From Eremophila alpestris peregrina (Eukaryota > Chordata > Aves > Passeriformes > Alaudidae): a stretch of 64,000 bases of DNA. Made by a program: the position numbers and the translations under genes. Shown here in pieces: positions 1 through 8,927 of the stretch. Under the pieces are notes generated by a model. It made no database searches. It saw only the letters and a list, made by a program, of their open reading frames with translations, and had not been told where the DNA came from. The stretch covers positions 6,894,331 to 6,958,330 of the forward strand of contig WMCF01000032.1 in assembly GCA_009792885.1 (NCBI GenBank), in the 5' to 3' direction. Position 1 is the stretch's first letter. Each line of letters starts with the position of its first letter.

Positions 1-3000
1 TAATTGAAGGATTCTTTGTGCTGAAAGAGTCAGGCGAGGTGTGTGCCTTTTAGCTTTCATTCCCAGCCAACTTCGTGCTGATGAATAATGAGATTTTAAT
101 AATTGTCAAATGAAGGCCTGGAGATTTGACATCCAAGCAATGCAATTTGTTATGTTTTGAGTCAGTGAAGCCACACAGGTTTAACTTCATCTACAACAGG
201 TTTTTATAAGAAAGCAAAAATAAAACACCACACATTTTATTGACCACATACACTTGAACACTTTTATTGAGAATGTATTATGAGTCAATACTTCCTTCAT
301 GAAGCTTTCCAGAAAGTCCATTTCTGTAGTAGTTTTGACAAGATATTGGAGTCCACATCTCTTCATGAGTAACAGAACCAGGAATTTTCTAGTGGCTGAT
401 CACCTTCTTTTATTAACTGAAATTAAATCATCAGAGACCAACAGAATTTGATTCTGAAATGTAAACTTTTGAAACCAGGACCTCTACTAAGCTAGTCAGC
501 AAGGACCTGTCTTGAGCTAGCTGTGTAAATAACTCAGATAGAAGCAGAGCATGACATTTTTGTTAGTTCATTGATTTGACTTAATTATTGGTTCAGCAAG
601 AGGGCAATAAGCCATAGATCAATTCAAATATTAAGTTTAATTTTGTGAGAAAATAACACTGTTAATATGGCACTTAAATAGTGCTTACTTTCTAGTACAC
701 ATTATATACATACAGAATCATACAGTACACCTTCCTGTTCAGAGGTTTACATTTAAAGGATATTTTAGAAATAATTTAATAAACTCTTTGCAGATTCTTT
801 TTACATCAGTAGACTGATTTTTATCTTGCATATATACAGTATTTTATTCATATCTAATCAAATGTCTAATAGATAAGCCCCTATTTACAGTCACCAGAAC
901 CTTCAGGTATTTGAAATGGAAAAGGCCCCATTCTCAAGAACTTTGTGTATTAAACGTTTGTCCATGGAAGTTCTTCCTAATTTATGATACCTTATATTTC
1001 CTTAAGTATTTTACTGCACTTGCTCCTCTACTGTTCTTTATATAAATACTGCAAAGCTCTCTCTTTTTGGGATACTGCTTTTTAAGAGATACCAGGTGAG
1101 GGTGCTGCAATAAAGCTCAGAATTTCCTTAGGAGAACAGCAGCCAGGCAGATCCACAGCAGACTTTCTTTGAGGCAACTAACACATCAAATTAACTTTTC
1201 AAAGAGGTTGAGTGGGTAGCAGTCTTGTTCATTAAATTATTCAAGTTGTTTTATCTATGATTGCCATCACATTTAGTGTTTATCAAGGATACAGACAAAC
1301 ATCCATAGCTCTGCTGCAGTAAAAAAGATTAGGAAAAAGTCAGATTGGATACCCCACAGGTAAATTCCATAAAAATCTATCTTTCTACATCTCTTAAATA
1401 GCAGCTCCCATTTTACTGCATAAATTTGATTGTAATGTTGAATCACTGAGTAGGATTTGGATCATGGTGAAGGAGTCAGTGTGATGAAGCAAACATGAGG
1501 ACTGAATGTTACCAGGTGTGCAGGGATGGGAGAGAAATGAAAGTGAAATAAATTGTGCAGAGAAGTGAAAAGTATAAAGAGAAATGATACAAGAGCCATG
1601 ATCTGAAACTGAGACTTTAACATGGAGAGAAAGGAACAGAAATAAAGGCAGCAGTTCTTTTAGAGACAGAAAATAAGATGTCTTAGGAGAAGGAGGAAAT
1701 GGAAGTGGGGAAGCAGCTTGGAAGTTGAAATTGCACTTAAAGTTGCCTGCTCAGCTGCTCTGCTCTGGCAGTGTCCCAGTTCTGAAAGCCTCTATTCACA
1801 CCAGATAAGCCAGTTCCTCCCTGCTGGAACTCCTCCTGCATAATGGCACAGAATTTCTTTAACAGATTTTATGTGAGAGATTTAATGTGGTGCATTGAGA
1901 AACCATCCCTCAGATGGGAAGGAGGAGTCTGCTTCCTTGACAGCTGTAAGGAAAGATTTTGTTCTTAAGCACTTCTGTGTGGAAGTGAGCTTGAATGCTC
2001 AAGATGTGTAGAAATTCATAGAATATCTCTCAAGGTGGGCAAAACCAAACAAGTATCATGTATTTCAGCACAGAGGCAACATAAATGAGTGTGAGGGTTG
2101 GACACTGTGATAAGGAACAGCTTCAGTCCTTAACACGGTTTTCATCAACAGGCTAAAACTGAAAACACCACAGAAATAGATTATTTACTCTGTAGGCTTT
2201 AAGGGTTAAAAATATTCAATAAACTATGAAAAGCTCTTAAAAAAGGTAAAGATTAATGGGAAGTCTTCCACCAGGATGTTGATATCTTAGAGCTGCTTGT
2301 ATATAAAGAAGATAAGCAAAGATGATGATGGGAAAATATCTGAAGGTCTGTTGCTCACCTGCTTTTCACACAGAACTTTAGTATGTATCCCTGCTGACAG
2401 ACTGGGACCAGTTCTCAGACAGGACTGTGCTCTAAGCAATGGGAAAGCTTCAGTTCTGGTCTTGCTCCATGTTTTTTTCTATACCAGAAGCTTGAAAAGT
2501 CACATTTTTCAAATGATGTCATGTGCAATTTGAGCTGTGCTGTGACAGATTGAGCAATAAAATGATGCTGTAGCATGTGTCAAGTGACAAAAATGTCTTG
2601 TGGCCCCATGCCAGTGAGAGAGTATCAGCTTCACTTGCACCCCCCTCCTGTCATTAATGCAACAGCAGCACAAGAACAGGCAGGTTTTGGGTCAGTGCTT
2701 TGTTGTTGTAACTGTTTCTGTGCTTCCTGCAGCCTGTCTGTGTTTCTCATGTATTTCATGTAATGAGCAAAATTTGGTGGTCTGGGTTGGATTTCTTCAT
2801 CCCTACTCTGAAACTAGACTTTACTGAGTATCCAAGAATCTCAATGGAAGGCTTTTTTGAGAGGTCAGCAAAGAGCTGTTGCTGACTGGGATTCCTATAT
2901 TGAGGAATTTTACATGGTTTCCAAACCTCCAGTGATGTCGTAGATTAAAGACAGTTTAATTTATTTGTTGCAAACATATCCCTTGAAAATACAAAATGTT

Positions 3001-3890
3001 AATCATGAACATATTTATTTTTTAAGATCATTACTCTTGTTACATGAACATATGTGGACCATAACACTTAGCCAGACAATCATTACTAGTTAAATTCTGA
3101 TTTAACTTTGTAAACCACTGTGTCCTTCATTTTAGTATGTGGAACAAACATCTCTAAGTTCCGTCAGAATTAGTTAATAAATATTTCTGAATTCCTGAAA
3201 TGTTTTAGGATACAAACAAAGCACTGGCAAATTAAAACACATTTTTGTTATTTGTTGTAGCTAAAAGAAAAAATCATCTAACCATAAGTGTTAAAACAAA
3301 TTAGTTTATGTGAGAAAATAATTTCTGAAAAAAGTAAATTAGGCTTCTTTTAGAGGGGATTCAGTGATGGAGAAAGAAATTAAATAATTTAATTTATAAT
3401 TAACATTTACTATTTGGACATGTATAATTGGGTAGTATGATCTTCAGGAAAGATCATCTATATAATCTTCATTGAAAAATGCTACTTACTTCATCAAGGA
3501 TAGCACTATCACTTCTTTGTACAGAAAACAAGGTAATACCCTTTTCTATACAAGATACAAGGTGCTGTGTCTTCAGTCAAGACTTCAATAAACTGCTTAG
3601 TGATTTCTTCAAGACAGGAAGATCAGAGCCATGAGAACAGAGTTCATCCTTTGTCACCAGTTCAGTGCACTGAAGGTATCCAATGTCACAGGTAATGCAG
3701 CACGCAGGCCAGAGCCTCACACCACGTCAGCAAACAGAAAAATTAAGACTCTTGCATTCAACTGCAATGGAAGCTCCTTCCAAGCCTCTTGGTTGGGGCT
3801 CTCAAACGTCTCTGAGTGCCAACACAGCAGCAGTCCCAGCACTGAGCACCCAGTGCTGCAGTCACAGAGCACCAGGGGGCTGTGCCACAC
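1..3890. other. Non-coding DNA downstream of GPR146, possible 3' UTR
   Basis: This AT-rich stretch has no recognisable coding exon; its open frames are all under 100 codons and look like chance. Read on the minus strand it follows the GPR146 stop codon, so some part of it must be GPR146 3' UTR. Canonical AATAAA signals on the minus strand occur at 3014-3019, 2960-2965 and, as a close pair, at 263-268 and 236-241. I cannot tell from sequence which is used. No transposon was recognised here. Confidence 0.5.
236..268 (-). terminator. Paired polyadenylation signals, candidate distal GPR146 3' end
   Basis: Two exact AATAAA hexamers on the minus strand (263-268 and 236-241) lie 27 bp apart. If used for GPR146 they would give a 3' UTR of about 3.6 kb. 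Nearer alternatives at 2960-2965 and 3014-3019 would give about 0.9 kb. In AT-rich DNA such hexamers also occur by chance, so this is a candidate only. Confidence 0.3.
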
Positions 3891-4895
3891 CTATGTCATG
3901 ACCTGCTGGACGACTGTGCGCTCGTGAGAACACCCCTGGTTCCCACAGTGGATCTTTTTAAGCAACCGCCGCAATTTGTTGGGGAAGTTTTTGTTAATGT
4001 ACCTGTAGAGCAGAGGCATGACAAAGCTGCTGGAGAAAGCCAGGAACTTCGACAAAATCGTGGCGAAGTGTAATATCTGAATGGAATTCACATCCGGAAT
4101 CCTTCCCCGCAGGTTAGTAAACGTGCTTACCAAGAGTATAACGTAATAGGGCGTCCAGAGGGTGAACTGTGTGCAGACTGTGGCGATCAGAAGCCTGTGC
4201 ACCGACGGATCCAGGCGCCCCGTGTCCTGGTCCAGCGGCGTGGCCTCCTTGCGGATGCGCAGGATCAGCGTCAGCGCGTAGAGCACGGCCACGGCGGGCA
4301 CGGCGTAGCCGATGAACACCATGATGGCATCCGCTGCTTCCTGGTTCTGCATCTTGGAGCACTCGATGATCTTGGTGGACACGTGGTTGCAGACGTAGAA
4401 CAGGAGGGACGAGAAGCTCGTGAGCATGGCGCCGCCCCAGATGAAGCCGCAGACGTGCTTGGTGTTGTACACGCTGGACATGTAAGTCCTGGGCAGGGCA
4501 CGCTCGATGTAGTAGTCCAGGCTGAGCAGCGTGGTGGAGTACATGGTAACTAAGGAGGAGACGTTGAATAAAATAAGGAAGGTAATATAAACTTCATTGT
4601 TGGAATTCCAGATGGCCCATTTCGTGTTGGTAAGGCCCAGCAGGTACATGGGCGCCAGAGTGTTGATGATGAGACCGGCAATGGCGATGTTGACAAAGTA
4701 AACATCTGGCATAGTCATAGTAGCTTTGTTGTAGAGGTTCACTAGGACCAGCAGGCCGTTGTAACAAAGGCCAATTGGGAAACATATGATGAGGTAGAGA
4801 AGGGAGAAGATGGAAAGCACAAGGTCGAAGTCATGGCAGAGATGCTGGTCCTCACTGTTCTCAGTACTGTTGATTAAGGCTTCACAGCTCCACAT
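3891..4895 (-). CDS. GPR146: GPR146, orphan class A G-protein-coupled receptor, complete
   Basis: An intact 334-residue single-exon reading frame on the minus strand, close to the roughly 333 residues of human GPR146. Long stretches are near-identical to what I recall of the family, including TMPDVYFVN in TM2, ERALPRTYM after TM3, HVCGFIWGGA in TM4, LLIATVCTQF in TM6 and LAFSSSFV in TM7. Seven hydrophobic segments lie near residues 25-53, 63-86, 103-128, 146-168, 191-213, 234-257 and 273-298. An NST glycosylation sequon (N9) sits in the short N-terminus. Class A signature motifs are altered: DRY is D127-Y128-Y129, NPxxY is M293-P-L-L-Y297, and the usual TM2 Asp is Gly74. The start has A at -3 and matches the family N-terminus (MWSC). 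GPR146 acts at the plasma membrane; in mammals it is linked to hepatic ERK/SREBP2 signalling and plasma cholesterol, and a proposed C-peptide ligand is disputed. The gene lies antisense in a C7orf50 intron. The family identification is very secure; function in birds is inferred. Confidence 0.97.
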   Translation of the reverse strand: MWSCEALINSTENSEDQHLCHDFDLVLSIFSLLYLIICFPIGLCYNGLLVLVNLYNKATMTMPDVYFVNIAIAGLIINTLAPMYLLGLTNTKWAIWNSNNEVYITFLILFNVSSLVTMYSTTLLSLDYYIERALPRTYMSSVYNTKHVCGFIWGGAMLTSFSSLLFYVCNHVSTKIIECSKMQNQEAADAIMVFIGYAVPAVAVLYALTLILRIRKEATPLDQDTGRLDPSVHRLLIATVCTQFTLWTPYYVILLVSTFTNLRGRIPDVNSIQILHFATILSKFLAFSSSFVMPLLYRYINKNFPNKLRRLLKKIHCGNQGCSHERTVVQQVMT

Positions 4896-4939
4896 AGTGA
4901 TTTTAGCTTTTGTATCTCCTTTGCTGGTTACCAGCTTTT
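4896..4939 (-). other. GPR146: GPR146 5' UTR part of coding exon, with splice acceptor
   Basis: Reading the minus strand toward the ATG, a pyrimidine-rich run ending in CTCTCTCTGCAG stops at 4940. The exon would therefore start at 4939 and carry 44 nt of 5' UTR. The acceptor is strong, with a continuous pyrimidine tract and CAG. It implies at least one upstream non-coding exon, as in mammalian GPR146, where the coding region is also in one exon. The A at -3 of the ATG gives a favourable initiation context. The acceptor is seen directly; its use is inferred. Confidence 0.75.
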
Positions 4940-7047
4940 CTGCAGAGAGAGAAATAGTGAAAGTGTTGGTGAAATATTACATCATAAATGAAATGCGAAG
5001 TACTGTGAAGAAAACATTCTGAACTTTCAGATTATACTCATCACGTAACTGACATTGTTAGTCTAGAAGAAAGCAAACTGTTATTCAGAATTTCATTAGA
5101 CCAATACATGTTCTGCAGTTTTGATCTAAATGAAACTGGTGGCAAATTAGCTGATACAGGACACTCACAGAAGTAAACTGTCAGCCATCAGTAAGTACTG
5201 ATGTATATATGAATACCAATGCAATTTTTTGAAAATTGTCAAACAGTACCTTGTAAATAAGTTAAAATACATAAGGGTAACTACTGAAGAGTGGAAGGAC
5301 ATAAACTGGAGCACAAATATGATGGAAAATAGAGATTTCCTAACATCTTAAAGAAGCTTTACCTTGAAAAAAGGAGTTTCTTAGGAGGCACATCCAAGGC
5401 AGTATGGTGGATGTGTACTGGATCACTGATAAAATTGACTAGAGGATACTGGAAAATGAGGTGTGCTGGGGGCTTGGTTTTGTTTTTTCTTTTTTTAAAT
5501 AGGTCAGTTTGTATTCAGACTTCCAGCCTTATAACCATTTAGTTTCCAAAAAAACAAAACAATGGACCTCTGTAGTCCAGGGGGAACCTAATATCAGGGC
5601 AGCCTGACTTTCCAATAAGGCAAGAATCAGCTATCATTTCCTCTCAAAATAGCTCGAATACTTTACAAAGTATGCTCCTATCAGCAGTTGTGGCCCAGCC
5701 ATCTTTGCTTTATCATCAGGAGAGATAGCATTTTAACTGAAACCGAGTGAACTTCAAAGCAATCGCGTAAAGTCGCTTTCCAAAATGCAGAAACAAGAAA
5801 TAATCTCTGAAGTGCAACTCAAAACAAGCACAGCCCTAAAATCATGGCAGTTATTCATGGCAGCCCATTCCAGGTGCAGGGAATTCCTGTCCACAGGGCC
5901 AGTGCAGAGCTGGTGCACAGGTGATTTCCCATGTCACGTACCCTGCCTGTCCCACACCCCCGTGGTTTGTGTGCTTCTCCTACAGCTAGGTGTAAGTACA
6001 CATACCTGGATTCCTTCCAGAGGGAGAGCAAGATTTAATCAGTCCACAATAAACATTGTGCAATGAAAATGAATGCTACTAGACAACATGCTGTACTCCC
6101 TGAACCAGCAGGCTAAATTATACCGTGTGGGGTCTGTGAGCATACGGGTACGTGACTGCATCTCCCTGCTGCTACTCCTTTTGACTCTTCAGCCACAGCA
6201 CAAAGTTTGTCCCAAAACTGTGTCAACTTCCACGTTTTATTTACCACTGCAGTTGTTTTGTGTGCGTTTTTCTTCTAAATAACATAAGCTGAGCCAGAAA
6301 TCAGGCTAAGAATACAGTAATTTTAGCTGGGCAAGCACATTTTTATTCTACTGTCCCATGCTGGATTTCCTCAGAGAAGTGGCTTCTGTGGCAGCACCAG
6401 AAGTTCTGTTTTCAAAGGTTGTTTTCACTTTTGTGGGAAAACGTGACTTTTTTTGGTTCATTTTCTCACGTCAGTTCTTCAGCTATACTGTTGTGTATGA
6501 GTGGACTGTATCATATCTTTATGTTGTCTTTCCATCCTCACTCTATTTTCGAGCACCAAAAACAACCCCGTTTGTTTTCAGGAAGCATCTGTTGTTTTAG
6601 GTTTTTAAGAAAGAAAAAGAAAAGCTGGTTTTTTTTTCGCAGTTGAAGGGAACCAAAACTAAATCTCATTGAACTTATGACTCGATTCAAGCAAAGCAGC
6701 AGACTGGCACTAGATATTGTACATATATTGCATTCTGGTGAGTGCAGAGGTGACTAAGCACAGGCATGGATACAACCACCTTATTCCATTATGTAGGTTT
6801 ATCCTTAAGCACGTAGCTTTGATTACTCCAGACTGAATTACATCAGCCACTGAATAACTCGCCTGTATATTGTCCCAGAAGATCAACAGTCTTTGCTACC
6901 AGGCTTTGTATTTTACAGAGCAGGGGGATGTCTGGTTTCGAAAGTGCTTTTAGTCATTACCCTTGTTTTTTCTTTACATCCTTTAAGCGCAGTGAAACAC
7001 AATTCTGTTTTCATGACAGAAATGGCAGGCGATACATTGTATGGATT
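4940..7047 (-). other. Likely 5' intron of GPR146, no coding signal
   Basis: About 2.1 kb of mostly AT-rich sequence between the GPR146 acceptor and the minisatellite. It has short T and A runs and scattered open frames under 100 codons with no recognisable protein. It is read as GPR146 intron if transcription starts in the CpG-rich island near 7.3-8.1 kb. Nothing else was recognised. Confidence 0.5.
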
Positions 7048-7251
7048 AGTAATCTTAGGAAAATGACAATATTTACCTCTGAAATGAGCAAAAAAAATAG
7101 TAATCTTAGGAAAGGGACAATATTTACCTCTGAAATGACCAAAAAAAATAGTAATCTTAGGAAAAGGACAATATTTACCTCTGAAATGAGCAAAAAAAAT
7201 AGTAATCTTAGGAAAATGACAATATTTACCTCTGAAATGAGCAAAAACAAA
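7048..7251. repeat. 51-bp minisatellite, four copies
   Basis: Four head-to-tail units begin at 7048, 7099, 7150 and 7201, each exactly 51 bp. They differ at only a few bases (for example AAATGAC, AAGGGAC, AAAGGAC, AAATGAC) and end in an A-run after GAGC or GACC. Because 51 is a multiple of 3 and no unit has an in-frame stop in some frames, the array is open on both strands and yields artificial 17-residue repeats. On the minus strand each unit reads as a T-run, then CATTTCAG, then AGGTAAAT, which looks like a splice acceptor directly followed by a donor. The array abuts the CpG-rich island. The near-identity of copies suggests fairly recent expansion. Confidence 0.95.
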
Positions 7252-7299
7252 CCCCAAAATGAAAACATTTTCTGGGAAAATCTTGATGACTGTGAAGTT

Positions 7300-8110
7300 C
7301 GCAGGTGAGCTGTTTCTGCCGCTGAAATGCCCCGTGTTCAGCGCTCCCTTAGCAGCGAAGGCACGGAACCTGTTGGCCGTGCATTGCGGCGCAGGCCCCG
7401 CTCAGCATTCCGCACCCAGCCCTGTGCCTTCGCTCATTCCCCGGCGGCTCCTCCGTGCCCGGGGGGATCCCTGCTCGGAGCCCGGCTCTCTCCATCCCCT
7501 TCTGACCCTTCCCCTGCGGGCTCTGCAGCCTCTCTAGCACAAAGCCCGGCTGCAGCAGCCTCTCGTTTACAGTGGCCCGGCTCCTGCCGCCTCAGCGCTG
7601 CCCGGATCGTGCCGCTCTCCGCCGGGGATCGCGCTGAGCTCCCACAGCCCCCCGCCCGCCCCGGCGCCTCTCCCACAGCCCCGCCGAGCTCCGCAGCCTC
7701 TCACCTTCAATCCCCGTGTGCCCCGAGCAGCCCTGCCGAGGCACCGAGCCGGTTTGCCGAGGCACCGAGCCGGCCGCCAGGCCCCGGCGGGGCTCGGCCG
7801 GGGATCATGCTGCCGGCCCCGGGAGCACGGCGCTGCCTGCGCGCCCTGCACTTGTTTTGCCTGCCGAAGTTACTCACAAGTTTCTGCTTGGCTTGGCAGG
7901 CGCCTGGCCCCTCCCTTTCCCCCTGTTTACGGGCAGTTTCAAGAAGCGAGAGGTTGTGCTGGGAGCTGTGGGATCCAGCTGGCTTTGTAGGTCGCCCTGG
8001 GTTTGGGATTTGCTGCTGTAAATCCATGGGGCGTGCGGGTTTGTCCGGGGTTTGTCAGCGGTGCTGGGGCAGAGCCCGCACCTTTCCCTGCGAGTGCAGT
8101 CAGCAGCCTT
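7300..8110 (-). promoter_or_regulatory. CpG-rich island, candidate GPR146 promoter and first exon
   Basis: Base composition changes sharply from AT-rich to GC-rich with dense CG dinucleotides, most strongly at 7560-7850, then falls back after about 8.1 kb. There is a short tandem duplication at about 7733-7775 (TGCCGAGGCACCGAGCCGG twice). The island lies 2.4-3.2 kb upstream of the GPR146 coding exon, whose splice acceptor requires an upstream exon. A minus-strand donor-like GAAG/GTGAGA sits at about 7704. A plus-strand donor-like CAG/GTGAGC at 7305 leaves open a bidirectional or antisense start. A 277-codon open frame on the plus strand (7327-8160) is Pro/Ala/Arg-rich and is best explained by GC-rich composition. 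No TATA box is evident. Confidence 0.6.
7699..7708 (-). other. Candidate GPR146 exon 1 splice donor
   Basis: On the minus strand the sequence GAAG/GTGAGAGG has its intron GT at 7704-7703 and the last exon base at 7705. It fits the vertebrate donor consensus well and lies inside the CpG-rich island. Joined to the acceptor at 4940 it would give an intron of about 2.8 kb. A second minus-strand GTGAGTAAC at about 7872-7880 has a poorer exon side. Only sequence fit supports this call. Confidence 0.35.
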
Positions 8111-8149
8111 CACCCAAGAGAGCGTGGGTTTTATTTTTACCTCGGGATG

Positions 8150-8789
8150 AGAATATGTAGCTTTGAGGTTTCATTTTCATAGGCCGTGTATCCTGAGCAA
8201 TCGGTATTTAAAAATTCCCGTGGTACAAAGTGCACAGGTGCTTGTGGTGGTGCTGGCAAACATAAAGCAGCTTGTAAAACAAGGCAGGAAGAAAAGTTTC
8301 TGAGCGCTTGCTTTGAATTTGGAGGTTGTTTTGGTGTTGTGAAAAGGTGTTACAACATAACCCTCATTTCGTGATGGTGGTATGAGTTCCAGTCTGCTTC
8401 CTTTTTTAAAAAGTTGATTCATCTCAAGGATATTTGCATGTCACTTGCAGTTAATGGATGCGAATGTTTATATTTTCCACAACTTTAAAACGGATCACTT
8501 CTTGAAAGAGCTTTTGAACTGTAGATTGATAATTTATCCCATAATGAATTTTGTACTGTGGTTGTTCCGTTGTTTATATGGAAACTCCTCAGACTAATGA
8601 GAAGTTACTACCTTTGAAGCATGTTTCCGACTGATAGCACCAACCCAAACAGAGAGCTGCCTTTTTCCAAATAATTTGTCTTATATTTAGAAATTCTGAG
8701 CCTTTATTCCTTAGAAAATAAACACCAGTGTAACATCCCTAATTGAAAAAATAAGCAGGGGTGTATGAAATAAATACTGGAAAAACACT
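8150..8789. other. Non-coding flank between CpG island and SINE
   Basis: Composition returns to AT-rich, with T and A runs and no recognisable exon or repeat. If the GPR146 promoter is in the adjoining island, this is its upstream flank as well as C7orf50 intron. Confidence 0.5.
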
Positions 8790-8927
8790 AAACCTGAGAT
8801 TAGCTCAGTTGTTCAGAACACGATTCTGATAACACCAACATTGTGGGTTTGATCTCCTTATGAGCCATTTGCTTAACACTTGGATTAGATCCTCGTGGGT
8901 CCCTTCCAACTCAGTATTCTGTGAAGT
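8790..8927 (+). mobile_element. TguSINE1-like tRNA-derived SINE with CR1-type tail
   Basis: The 5' half resembles a tRNA-Ile gene. It has an A-box TTAGCTCAGTTG, an anticodon-loop-like CTGATAA and a degenerate B-box GGGTTTGATCT at the expected spacing. The 3' half (about 8880-8925) is a CR1-like tail, GGGTCCCTTCCAACTCAG followed by ATTCTGTGAA. This combination of a tRNA-Ile head and a CR1 tail is the described layout of TguSINE1, mobilised by CR1 machinery in passerines. Many substitutions indicate an old, inactive copy. It is not a functional tRNA gene, because the acceptor stem does not pair properly and the T-loop is mutated. The family name is from memory of its structure. Confidence 0.8.

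Noticed and set aside
4197..4553. 118-codon plus-strand frame inside GPR146
   Set aside because: It is an antisense shadow of the GPR146 coding exon, created by its GC-rich codons.
6913..7308. 114- and 126-codon frames with 17-residue repeats on both strands
   Set aside because: They are translations of the 51-bp minisatellite; frame openness on both strands shows they are a by-product of the repeat.
7327..8160. 277-codon open frame across the CpG island, plus strand
   Set aside because: Pro/Ala/Arg/Ser-rich composition explained by GC-rich DNA. Overlapping open frames occur on both strands, and there is no known domain. The island is better explained as a promoter.
8790..8870. Functional tRNA-Ile gene
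   Set aside because: The T-loop and stems are mutated and a CR1-like tail follows, so it is a SINE head rather than a working tRNA gene.
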